Shown here: piece after piece, positions 50,128 through 58,177 of the stretch
How the letters are laid out: each line of letters opens with the position of its first letter
How positions within the stretch are numbered: the first letter of the stretch is position 1
Source of the DNA: JBEKUY01 sp049514555
GTDB lineage: Bacteria; Acidobacteriota; Terriglobia; Acidiferrales; UBA7541
Length of the DNA stretch: 64,000 nucleotides
Assembly: GCA_049514555.1 (NCBI GenBank)
Contig: JBEKUY010000005.1
Span: 1 to 64,000, forward strand
Reading direction: 5' to 3'
Made by a program: the position numbers and the translations under genes
The notes under the pieces: generated by a model
What the model was told of the DNA's origin: nothing
What the model saw: the letters and a program-made list of their open reading frames with translations, nothing else
Databases searched by the model: none

Positions 50128-51765
50128 TTACGCCCACTGCTTCATGATCTCCCCGAAGCACTCCAGCCCGCTCGGGATGACGGCGCCGTAGCCGTGGCCC
50201 GGAAAAGTCCACGCGCCGGAGAGGTACAGGTTCTTGATGGGCGTGACGTGCGGCAGCCGGCGCGCCCCGGAGTTGTCCAACGTCTGATCCCACCCGTAGA
50301 TTGCGCCGCGATAGTTTCCTGTGTACCGCACGTTCGTCAGCGGCGTGCCGATCTCTTTCACTTCGATGGCCTTCGACAGTCCCGGCAAAACGGTCTTCTC
50401 CGCCTGCAGGATGAGGAGATCAGCCATACGTTCCTTCTCCGCGCGATACTCCTGCTTGTTTCCTTTCCAGTAGTCGCTTTCGAAACGTTTCCAATGATCG
50501 TAACCCTGTAAGATTATCAGACTGATCGTGTTCTTGCCCTTTGGGGAGTATCCCGGGAAGAGATTGTCGTAGAGCGTCAGGCCGTACCCAGGATGGCTCA
50601 GGTCGGCGTTCCGAGCGCCCTCGTAAGACGCTTCCATATCGTAGGAAGAATGGAAGAAGATTTCCGTGTCGGTCATGCCGAGTTCATGCACGAGATCGCG
50701 CTTCAGGCCGAGAAAAACAATGAAACTGGACAGGCTGACGCTGAACTTCTCCATCCGCGCGAGGTAATCTTTCAGGTGTTCATCGGCGTCCAGCATGGTG
50801 TGAAACGTGTCGTAGGCGTTGGCATTCGATACCACGACTTTGCCCAGGTATTCTTGCCCGCCGGTCGTCCGCACGCCATAGGCAGTCTCGTCTTTGACTA
50901 GAATCTTCTCGACCTTGGTTTCCAGCAGCACCTTGCCGCCGCGCGCTTCGATGAAACTCACCAGCGCGTTGCTGATCGTCTGCGAACGGCCCTTGGGATA
51001 GAAGCCGCCCGCAGTCAGATAGGAGTACGTCGGAGCACCGTAGTAGATGCTGGCCAGTTTGGAAGGAGGCAGACCGTAATATGCCCACAACGAAGAGATG
51101 ATGCCTTTCAACTTCGTATCAGCGATCTTCGTGTCGACGATCTGGCCCCAGGTGCTGCCGGAAAAACGGAACAGTTGCGGATAATCCATCGGAACGCGGA
51201 GCATGTCTACGGCGCCCTTCCTGGCGGAAAACGCGCCCATCTCCCGCGTCAACTCCTCCAGGTCTCCGAATAGGGCTTTGATCCCGGTCGCCTCGTCCGG
51301 AAAACTCTTCGCCAGCAAGTCGATGTAGGCCGGCAAATTCCCGTTCGGCACGCGAATATCGTGGTCCGGGAAGATGGCGCGATAGAGATTTGGGTGTGGG
51401 ACAAACTCGACTTCCGTGATCTCAGGGAACCCGGGTATCAGGTTGTGCAGGCCTTTCCTTTCGCCGACCGTGGTCGAGTGCAGAGAAACGTCGAACTCAA
51501 AGCCGCCGGGGCGCTTGAAGCTGGTGGCGTAGCCGCCGGGCTTGTCATGCTTCTCCAGTACGAGCGGTTTGAAACCCTGCCGCGCGAAGGCTGCTGCACA
51601 ACTCAGCCCGCCGAGCCCCGACCCGATGATCACCGCATCGAACTGCCCTTCGCCCAACTCGGCAGCCTTCGCCACCGGAAGCGAACTCCAATCCAGCGTT
51701 CCGGCGGCCATCGCCGCGAACAACGTCTTGATGAACTCCCTGCGTTTCCACTCTCCGTCTGACAT
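50128..51765 (-). CDS. Tat-exported CrtI-like FAD-dependent oxidoreductase
   Basis: A 545-residue protein with an N-terminal Tat signal (KRREFIKTLFAAMAAG) and an FAD-binding Rossmann motif (VIIGSGLGGLSCAAAF, then LEKHDKPGGYATSF). The C-terminal signature is LYLSGAWTFPGHGYGAVIPS. It belongs to the phytoene desaturase/retinol saturase-like superfamily. The Tat signal means it is folded with FAD in the cytoplasm and then moved to the periplasm. The substrate is unknown and no carotenoid genes are nearby. Confidence 0.85.
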   Translation of the reverse strand: MSDGEWKRREFIKTLFAAMAAGTLDWSSLPVAKAAELGEGQFDAVIIGSGLGGLSCAAAFARQGFKPLVLEKHDKPGGYATSFKRPGGFEFDVSLHSTTVGERKGLHNLIPGFPEITEVEFVPHPNLYRAIFPDHDIRVPNGNLPAYIDLLAKSFPDEATGIKALFGDLEELTREMGAFSARKGAVDMLRVPMDYPQLFRFSGSTWGQIVDTKIADTKLKGIISSLWAYYGLPPSKLASIYYGAPTYSYLTAGGFYPKGRSQTISNALVSFIEARGGKVLLETKVEKILVKDETAYGVRTTGGQEYLGKVVVSNANAYDTFHTMLDADEHLKDYLARMEKFSVSLSSFIVFLGLKRDLVHELGMTDTEIFFHSSYDMEASYEGARNADLSHPGYGLTLYDNLFPGYSPKGKNTISLIILQGYDHWKRFESDYWKGNKQEYRAEKERMADLLILQAEKTVLPGLSKAIEVKEIGTPLTNVRYTGNYRGAIYGWDQTLDNSGARRLPHVTPIKNLYLSGAWTFPGHGYGAVIPSGLECFGEIMKQWA

Positions 51766-51796
51766 GGTTCACCCCTTGCATCTAATACGCGCAGCT

Positions 51797-52312
51797 TCAC
51801 GGACGTATTTCAACCGGGGTCCCCGCCGCAACCAAAGGCCAGATTTCGTCAATCTCCTCGTTCGTGACTGCGATGCATCCATCCGTCCAATCCGTTTGCT
51901 GATGCATCGCGCCGATCCAACCGTACTTGTCGCCCAGACCGTGAATCTCGATGTTGCCGCCGGGATTCACCCCCATCTTGCGGGCTCTCTCCCGGTCGGC
52001 GGCGTTGGGATAAGAAATGTAGAGCCCGCGGTGAAATCGGCTATTGGGAACTTTGAATTGGACCACGTACAAGCCTTCAGGCGTCTTGTGGTCTCCCGTT
52101 CGCTGCTTCGCCCCTACCGGTTGCCCTCCCAGCGCCACCTTGTAAGTCTTCAACACTTGCCCGCCGCTCATGAGCGTCATCGTGCGCGTGGACTTCACCA
52201 CCACGATGCGGTCTGCCTTGTTGGTCGCGGCGGGGCTCTGAACCTGGCCCCAGCACAGTACGCATGGCAGCACGAGCAGCGCCAGCCACACCGTTCGGGT
52301 CTTGCGGCTCAC
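51797..52312 (-). CDS. L,D-transpeptidase (YkuD family)
   Basis: A 171-residue exported enzyme that cross-links peptidoglycan or anchors proteins to it. It has a signal peptide (1-22) and a catalytic domain with IEIHGLGDKYGWIG (His) and TDWTDGCIAVTNEE (catalytic Cys, normally SxGC). The start is GTG 52312, preceded by GGGAGGAA; the frame extends to 52516 but that part has no signal peptide. Adjacent to the Tat oxidoreductase on the same strand. Confidence 0.9.
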   Translation of the reverse strand: MSRKTRTVWLALLVLPCVLCWGQVQSPAATNKADRIVVVKSTRTMTLMSGGQVLKTYKVALGGQPVGAKQRTGDHKTPEGLYVVQFKVPNSRFHRGLYISYPNAADRERARKMGVNPGGNIEIHGLGDKYGWIGAMHQQTDWTDGCIAVTNEEIDEIWPLVAAGTPVEIRP

Positions 52313-52528
52313 GGATGTTCCTCCCTGGGCGTGTGGCCTCGCATCGTTTCGGTTGATTGCCTCCATGGGCGGAATGATGGGCGACATCATATACCTGCAA
52401 GTGGGCGGCAGGACGTCCTTGGACGCGGCATCCATAACGACTCTCGACTCCGCAGAAACCACCCGAATTGGAGTATAGTCGGCCCCACCCGGGCAATGAA
52501 TAGGCATTCCTAGCAAGGAGGTCCAGCA

Positions 52529-52948
52529 ATGTTGCCAAACGCTTTTGCTGGCAAGGCCAAGAAGCCCACGGCTGACGAACTGGCTGCAGCATTGGGTGCT
52601 ACCAAGACGCTTTGGGACCAGTTAGTCGACGGCTTGGCACAAGAACTCTCCGTTGACGTTCAGGAGTGGAACTCCTACTCGCCGAAGGCCGGATGGTCGC
52701 TTCGTTTGAAATGTAAGAAGCGAACCATCGTGTGGCTAGGCCCATGTTTAGGCTGCTTTCGAGTAGCGTTTATATTCGGTGACGGGGCGATGAAGGCGGT
52801 GCGCCAGATCAAACTTCCCCAGCGAGTGGTCAAAATCATCGACGAGGCCCCCCGGTACCCGGAGGGAACGGGAGTCCGGTTCAACGTGAAAGGGTTCAAA
52901 GACATCGCCATCGTCAAGAAACTTGCTGCCATCAAACTCGCGAACTGA
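52529..52948 (+). CDS. DUF3788-like small protein
   Basis: A 139-residue soluble protein: helical N-terminus (LAAALGATKTLWDQLVDGLA), then VQEWNSYSPKAGWSLRLKCK and TIVWLGPCLGCFRVAFIFGD. The order (W..Y..K.GW.L.LK...R.I..L.P) matches DUF3788. Function unknown. AAGGAGG precedes the ATG. Confidence 0.65.
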   Translation: MLPNAFAGKAKKPTADELAAALGATKTLWDQLVDGLAQELSVDVQEWNSYSPKAGWSLRLKCKKRTIVWLGPCLGCFRVAFIFGDGAMKAVRQIKLPQRVVKIIDEAPRYPEGTGVRFNVKGFKDIAIVKKLAAIKLAN

Positions 52949-53061
52949 CGCCAAGCTTGACCGCCAACCAGCTTGCCGCTGGATTCTTGGCAGCCGGATT
53001 CCGTGCTAGAGTCTTGCGTTTCGGACCCATGAGCATCTGATTTCCAAAGCCGGAGGGGCGC

Positions 53062-54516
53062 GTGGCCTATCGAGACCTTCGCGAATTCATCGACAAGCTC
53101 GAAAGGGAAGGGGAGCTGAAGCGCATCTCCGCCGAGGTCGACCCTGTCCTCGAAATCACCGAAATCACCCATCGGGTCACGCGCCTGGGCGGCCCGGCGC
53201 TTCTTTTCGAGCGCCCGAAAGGCTCGGCCCATCCACTCCTCATCAATATGTTGGGCAATGAGCGCCGCGTGAATCTCGCCCTGGAAGTGAACTCGCTCGA
53301 TGATGTGGCTGCGCGCATTCACTCCTTCCTCGACCTACGGGCGCCCCAGGGTTTTTTCGAGAAGCTGAGAATGCTGCCGAAGCTCACCGAACTGGGTTCT
53401 TTCTTCCCGAATGCCGTGAAGTCCGGTCCTTGCAAGGAAGTGATCCGGCGCGAGAACATCAATTTGCTCGAGTTTCCCATCATGAAGTGCTGGCCGCAGG
53501 ACGGCGGCCGCTTCATCACCTGGCCCTTGGTGTTCACCAAGAATCCCGAAACCGGGAAGCGCAATGCCGGCGTTTATCGCCTGCAGGTGTACGACGAGCG
53601 CACCACGGGTATGCATTGGCAGACGCAGAAAGACGGCGCCGAACATTTCCGCCGCGCTCGCGCGCAGAACCCTGACGGGAGAATCCCCGTTGCGGTAGCC
53701 ATCGGCTCGGACCCGGCGGTTTGTCTCGCTGGCGTCCTGCCGGTTCCTCCCGATCTTGACGAAATGCTGTTCGCGGGCTTTCTCCGCCACGAGGCCGTCG
53801 AGATGGTCCCTTGCGAGACCGTGGATCTCGATGTGCCTGCCAACTCAGAGATTGTCCTGGAGGGGTACGTGCCCCTGAATGAGTTTCGCACCGAGGGTCC
53901 GTTCGGCGATCACACGGGCTTTTACTCTCTGGAAGGCCAATACCCGGTTTTTCACGTCGAGTGCATCACTCATCGCCGCGATCCTATTTATCTCAGCACC
54001 ATCGTGGGCCCGCCTCCGCAAGAGGACTACTTCATGGGCCACGCGGTCGAAAGGATCCTCTTGCCGGTGATGAAAATGCAGTATCCCGAAATCGTGGACA
54101 TCGCCATGCCCGCCGAGGGCATCTTCCACAACCTTATGATCGTTTCCATCCGCAAGTCGTACCCCGGCCATGCGCGCAAGATCATGAGTGCGATTTGGTC
54201 TTTGGGCCAAGCCATGTTCACCAAGGTCATCATCGTGGTGGACCACGACGTCAACATCCAGGACTTCAGCGAGGTGACCTGGAAGGCGCTCTGTGCCCTG
54301 GATCCGCAGCGCGATGTCCAGTTTGTCCTGGGCCCGGTCGATACGCTCGATCACGCGGCCCGGACGCAGGATTACGGCTCGAAAATGGGCCTGGACGCCA
54401 CGCGCAAGTGGGCCTCGGAGGGCTTTGCGCGTCCATGGCCCGATGAGATCCGGATGGACGAGGCCACCTGTGCGCGTGTGGATGCGCTGTGGGCGACGCT
54501 GGGACTCAACCGCTAA
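53062..54516 (+). CDS. UbiD-family decarboxylase
   Basis: A 484-residue protein with the full UbiD pattern: a YRDLREFIDKLEREGELKRI start, RLQVYDERTTGMHWQ, EFRTEGPFGDHTGFYSLEGQ (Glu and Arg of the prFMN site) and VIIVVDHDVNIQDF near the end. These enzymes use prenylated FMN to decarboxylate aromatic or unsaturated acids. In ubiquinone or menaquinone (futalosine) pathways it is UbiD or MqnL-like, but no neighbouring quinone gene or ubiX flavin prenyltransferase is seen, so the substrate is not assigned. Start at ATG would be downstream; GTG 53062 with GGAGGGG upstream is used. Confidence 0.92.
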   Translation: MAYRDLREFIDKLEREGELKRISAEVDPVLEITEITHRVTRLGGPALLFERPKGSAHPLLINMLGNERRVNLALEVNSLDDVAARIHSFLDLRAPQGFFEKLRMLPKLTELGSFFPNAVKSGPCKEVIRRENINLLEFPIMKCWPQDGGRFITWPLVFTKNPETGKRNAGVYRLQVYDERTTGMHWQTQKDGAEHFRRARAQNPDGRIPVAVAIGSDPAVCLAGVLPVPPDLDEMLFAGFLRHEAVEMVPCETVDLDVPANSEIVLEGYVPLNEFRTEGPFGDHTGFYSLEGQYPVFHVECITHRRDPIYLSTIVGPPPQEDYFMGHAVERILLPVMKMQYPEIVDIAMPAEGIFHNLMIVSIRKSYPGHARKIMSAIWSLGQAMFTKVIIVVDHDVNIQDFSEVTWKALCALDPQRDVQFVLGPVDTLDHAARTQDYGSKMGLDATRKWASEGFARPWPDEIRMDEATCARVDALWATLGLNR

Positions 54517-54670
54517 AAACCTTTAAAAGACGGTATGTGCGGTGAACCTAATCTCCATTTCTAGTAGTTCCGGTACTTACTAAACACTATATGTAGATGC
54601 CTTGCCGGCTCCAGCACCATACTTGCCCCTAATTACAGGTATTCTTGGAACAACTCCGGCAATCACTTTC

Positions 54671-54699
54671 TTGACAGGTCCTTTCTCCGGTGTCATAAA
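54671..54699 (+). promoter_or_regulatory. Likely sigma-70 promoter of the pil operon
   Basis: TTGACA at 54671-54676 and CATAAA at 54694-54699 are separated by 17 bases. It lies in the 285-base region between the UbiD gene and the HTH gene at 54802. The first part of that region (about 54530-54650) is AT-rich compared with its surroundings. Confidence 0.6.
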
Positions 54700-54801
54700 C
54701 GGCCCCAGTGAGTGCACCCGGACGGTTTTCTGGGCGTGGGTGCTCTCCCCAGTGGGCTCCCAAACGGAGCGTGTCGTCTTCGGATCGGAGTGGTTCTTTC
54801 G

Positions 54802-54999
54802 GTGAGTGAATCTCGGGAAGTGATGAACGTGCGGCAAGCGTCACAGTATCTGGGCATTTCGCCGGATACGCTCTACCGTTACATCACCGAAGGCGAGATT
54901 CCCGCCTTCAAGCTGGGCAATCGCTGGAAGCTCCGCAAGACGATTCTGGACCGTTGGATGGAACGGAAGATGAGCCAGGCACTGGCGCGCAGGCGCTAG
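54802..54999 (+). CDS. Excisionase-type MerR/HTH protein
   Basis: A 65-residue DNA-binding protein: MNVRQASQYLGISPDTLYRY, ITEGEIPAFKLGNRWKLRKT and a basic tail (RKMSQALARRR). This is the helix-turn-helix-wing of the excisionase (MerR-like, HTH_17) family. GTG 54802 has GGAG 12 bases upstream; ATG 54823 is the alternative. It lies 33 bases before pilM, between the promoter and the pilus genes, so it may regulate them. No phage or integrase is nearby. Confidence 0.85.
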   Translation: MSESREVMNVRQASQYLGISPDTLYRYITEGEIPAFKLGNRWKLRKTILDRWMERKMSQALARRR

Positions 55000-55032
55000 C
55001 GCCGGCTCGCCAAACCGGAGAGAGGCCGTCAC

Positions 55033-56085
55033 ATGCTTTTCGGCGGGAAGACCAAGCAACTCGTGGGGCTGGACATCGGCTCCAGTTCCATCAAGGCGGT
55101 CGAGCTAAAGTCCACCAAGCAAGGCTACGAGATCGTCAGCTTCGGGCTTGAGCCGCTGGCTCAAGACACGGTCGTGGACGGGGCGATCATGGATGCGCCG
55201 CAGGTGGCCGCCGCCATCAGTAAGATTTTTGACACGCAGAAAATCAAGACGAAGAACGTCGCGACGTCTGTCTCGGGACACTCCGTGATCGTCAAGCGAG
55301 TGACGCTCCCCCTCATGACCGAGGAGGAGTTGTACGACCGCATCCCATCCGAGGCCAGCCAACACATCCCGTTCGACATCGCCGACGTCAACCTGAGCTA
55401 CCAGCTGCTCGAGTCCATGGACTCGCAGATGGATATTCTTCTCGTGGCGGTGAAGAAGGACAAGATCCTCAACCACACGAACGTACTCGCCCAGGCAGGT
55501 AAAACGCCGACCGTCGTGGACATCGACGCGTTTGCCTTGCAGAACTGCTTCGAGATCAACTACGAGCCTGAGGCGGGCCAGACCGTGGCCCTGCTCAACA
55601 TCGGCGCCAGCGTCATGAATATCAACATCGTGCGCGGCGGTATCCCGCTGTTTACCCGCGACGTTTCCGTCGGCGGCAACCAGTACACCGACGCCCTGCA
55701 AAAGGAACTCGACCTCAATTTCGAGGATGCCGAGCGTTTGAAGAAGGGTGAGCACATCGCCAGCATCACCGAAGAGCAGCGGCAGCAGATTCTGCGTTCG
55801 GTCTCCGACATCCTGACCCTGGAAATCCAGAAGACGTTTGATTTTTTCCGCGCTACCGCCAGCGGAGAGAACATCCAGCGCATCTGCGTGGCCGGTGGCA
55901 CGGCGCGGGTACCGGGCCTGGTGGACTTGCTGCGCGAAGAGTTCGCCATGCCGGTCGAAGAGCTGTACCCGTTCCGCAAAATTGCGGTCAATCCCGCACG
56001 CCAAAACGAGGATCAGATCCGCGAGCTGGCTCCGCGATTGGCGATCGCTGTGGGGCTCGCGCTGAGGAGCTTTGATCAGCCATGA
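55033..56085 (+). CDS. pilM: Type IV pilus assembly protein PilM
   Basis: A 350-residue actin-like ATPase (FtsA/MreB fold) of the cytoplasmic ring of the type IV pilus machine: LVGLDIGSSSIKAVELKSTK, the SHS2-type segment, QNCFEINYEPEAGQTVALLN, IGASVMNINIVRGG and CVAGGTARVPGLVDLL. It recruits PilN. First gene of the order pilM-N-O-P-Q, with a 4-base overlap to pilN. Confidence 0.95.
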   Translation: MLFGGKTKQLVGLDIGSSSIKAVELKSTKQGYEIVSFGLEPLAQDTVVDGAIMDAPQVAAAISKIFDTQKIKTKNVATSVSGHSVIVKRVTLPLMTEEELYDRIPSEASQHIPFDIADVNLSYQLLESMDSQMDILLVAVKKDKILNHTNVLAQAGKTPTVVDIDAFALQNCFEINYEPEAGQTVALLNIGASVMNINIVRGGIPLFTRDVSVGGNQYTDALQKELDLNFEDAERLKKGEHIASITEEQRQQILRSVSDILTLEIQKTFDFFRATASGENIQRICVAGGTARVPGLVDLLREEFAMPVEELYPFRKIAVNPARQNEDQIRELAPRLAIAVGLALRSFDQP

Positions 56086-56717
56086 TCCGCATCAATCTTC
56101 TCGAACAAGCTCGTCCCAAGCCAACGCGGAAGGCCGTTCCGCTCGGCGCCACCCTCCCCGCCATTCTCGTCCTGGCCGCGGTCGCATTTGCCGTGGTGGT
56201 TCTGGCGGTGACGTATTCCTATACCCAAAAGGACTTGGCGCAGGAAAATGACCGCATCAAACAGCTCCGCGCCCAGAAGACCGACCTCGAACACGTCAAG
56301 CAGGAAGTGGAGAGGTTCGAGAGCGAAAAGAAGATCCTGCAGCAGCGGGTCTCCGTGATCGAGCAGCTTCAGCGTGACCGTACCGGCGGCCAGGATCTTC
56401 TCGACATGGTTGCCAATACGGTTTCGCGCACCGAAAATCTCTGGCTCACGTCGATGGCGCGCAAGGGCAACTCCCTCGCGATCACCGGTTCCTCGGCTTC
56501 TCTGAACTCGGTGGCCAATTTCATTACCCAGCTCAAGCGTTCGGGTTATTTCCAAAGGATAGAGATCTTGGAATCCAAGCAGGACGAAAAGAGCACGGGG
56601 GTCCAGACATTCACATTCCAGTTGACTGCGGACATCGCCCCGCCTCAGCCCGTCAAGGCGGTGCCGGCCGCGTCGACCACCGCGCGTCCCGTGCTGGCCC
56701 CGGCGAAGAAAGGGTAG
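56082..56717 (+). CDS. pilN: Type IV pilus assembly protein PilN
   Basis: A 211-residue inner-membrane protein. The short cytoplasmic N-terminus starts MIRINLLEQARPK, the conserved PilN sequence that binds PilM. One membrane helix (about 25-47), a coiled coil and a ferredoxin-like periplasmic domain (VSRTENLWLTSMARKGNSLA, then FITQLKRSGYFQRI) follow. It ends 9 bases before pilO. It forms a heterodimer with PilO. Confidence 0.93.
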   Translation: MIRINLLEQARPKPTRKAVPLGATLPAILVLAAVAFAVVVLAVTYSYTQKDLAQENDRIKQLRAQKTDLEHVKQEVERFESEKKILQQRVSVIEQLQRDRTGGQDLLDMVANTVSRTENLWLTSMARKGNSLAITGSSASLNSVANFITQLKRSGYFQRIEILESKQDEKSTGVQTFTFQLTADIAPPQPVKAVPAASTTARPVLAPAKKG

Positions 56718-56726
56718 GGAGCTCCC

Positions 56727-57389
56727 ATGGCCAATCCTTTCCGAGATATGTCGCTCTTCATGCAGATCCTGATCGCCGTCACTGTGGCCTTCGTTCTCAT
56801 CCTGCTCGGTGAGTTCATGCCGGTTTCTCCGGTGCAGCAGGCCCGCGCCAATCTTGATCAGGCCCGGCAGGAGCGAGGGAACCTGAACCGTGAAGTCACG
56901 GCCCTACAGGTGTATAGGGGGCGCTATGGCGAGCTCAAGCAGCAGATGGATGCGCTCCAGAAACAGCTCGAGACCCTCAAGACGATTGTTCCGGAAGAGA
57001 AGGAAGCGGACGAGTTCATTCGCTTGCTGCAGGGTGCTGCCAGCGCTTCCAGCGTTCAGATCCGACGCTTGACGGCCCAAGCCATCACTCCTCATGAATA
57101 TCACTACGATATGCCGTTTGAAGTGCAAGTAGACGGCCCCTATTTCAATATTCTGGATTTCTTTGGCCGCCTCGGCCGGCTCTCGCGAATCATCAATGTG
57201 GGTGATTTGACGTTCACGAGCCCGAGCGGCGGCAAGAGCTCGACTTACCCGTTGCGGCCCGGCACAACCGTTCTCGGTACGTTCACGGCAACCACGTTTT
57301 TCACCAAGACGGCTGAAGCCGGTCCTGCCGCACAACCCGGCAAGGCTCCAGCGAAGCCGGCTAGTACGACGTCGAATAGACCCTTGTGA
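56727..57389 (+). CDS. pilO: Type IV pilus assembly protein PilO
   Basis: A 220-residue inner-membrane protein: N-terminal helix (LFMQILIAVTVAFVLILLGE), coiled coil (GELKQQMDALQKQLETLKTI), and a periplasmic domain with EADEFIRLLQGAASASSVQI and GPYFNILDFFGRLGRLSRII, which is the typical PilO signature. Partner of PilN. A Pro/Ala-rich tail follows the fold. Confidence 0.93.
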   Translation: MANPFRDMSLFMQILIAVTVAFVLILLGEFMPVSPVQQARANLDQARQERGNLNREVTALQVYRGRYGELKQQMDALQKQLETLKTIVPEEKEADEFIRLLQGAASASSVQIRRLTAQAITPHEYHYDMPFEVQVDGPYFNILDFFGRLGRLSRIINVGDLTFTSPSGGKSSTYPLRPGTTVLGTFTATTFFTKTAEAGPAAQPGKAPAKPASTTSNRPL

Positions 57390-57403
57390 TAGGGGCGAGC
57401 GTA

Positions 57404-58177
57404 ATGATGCGTGACCTGAGATCGCTCTGGATCGGAATAGCCCTGGCGGCGATGGCTGGAGTGTCGGCTGACTTGTTTGCGCAAGCAACGCCAGGCTCCA
57501 GCAAGCCGTCGCAGCCTGCGGCCCAGCAGCAGTCTGCCTCGCAAGCGAAGAAGCCAGTGGCTCCGGCGAAGGGCACCGCTGCCGCGAAAGTGGCGAGCAA
57601 CTCTGGCAAACCCTCACCACCCGCGGCGCAGCAGTCTAGCCCGACGACGCAAAAACAACCCGCGGCGCCCGCTAAGGCCACGGCTCAAGCGCCAAAGGCG
57701 CCGGCCCATAAATCGCCCGCAAAGGCCGCGCCGAAACCTGCTCCGAAGAAAGAAGCCGTCGCCAAGAAGCCTCCCGTACCGAAGAAGACGGAGAAGCCTT
57801 CACAAGCCGGCGAGCTCGGAAAGGCGGCTCCGGCAGAAGGCGAAGTGAAAGTTGCCCGCCGCGACCCATTTGAATCGCTCATCGGGCGCCAAGCTGAGCC
57901 GCTGAAGAACCTGCCTCCGGGTAAAGCGGGCCTCATAGTCGGCTCGCTACGCCTAGACGGACTTGTTCGCGCGCCCAGTGGAATGATCGCGGTGGTCTCC
58001 AATCCCCAGCAGCGAACCTATTTCCTTCGAGAAGGAGACCAGTTGTACGACGGCCGCGTCGACAAGATCACTATGGACGGGGTTTCCTTCCATGAAGTGG
58101 GCAAGGACGCTTTTGGGAAGCCCCTTGAGCGCCAAGTCGACAAGCGAATTTATGCCTCTCCAGGAGAACAGCAATGA
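57404..58177 (+). CDS. pilP: Type IV pilus assembly protein PilP
   Basis: A 257-residue protein with an export signal (about 1-24) but without the usual lipobox Cys. A long low-complexity Ala/Lys/Pro segment (about 30-150) follows, then the PilP domain (about 155-250) with RRDPFESLI and RLDGLVRAPSGMIAVVSNPQ. In other bacteria PilP joins the PilNO inner-membrane pair to the PilQ secretin. The Ala/Lys/Pro linker is longer than usual and may span the periplasm. It overlaps pilQ by 4 bases; ATG 57404 or 57407 is the start. Confidence 0.88.
   Translation: MMRDLRSLWIGIALAAMAGVSADLFAQATPGSSKPSQPAAQQQSASQAKKPVAPAKGTAAAKVASNSGKPSPPAAQQSSPTTQKQPAAPAKATAQAPKAPAHKSPAKAAPKPAPKKEAVAKKPPVPKKTEKPSQAGELGKAAPAEGEVKVARRDPFESLIGRQAEPLKNLPPGKAGLIVGSLRLDGLVRAPSGMIAVVSNPQQRTYFLREGDQLYDGRVDKITMDGVSFHEVGKDAFGKPLERQVDKRIYASPGEQQ

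Noticed and set aside
48647..50191. A 514-codon plus-strand frame antisense to the cysteine desulfurase
   Set aside because: The minus strand encodes a complete cysteine desulfurase with all active-site residues. The plus-strand product is Arg-rich and has no domain, a common shadow in GC-rich DNA.
54580..54837. Small reading frames on both strands between the UbiD gene and the HTH gene
   Set aside because: They overlap each other and the promoter-like TTGACA element and show no domain.
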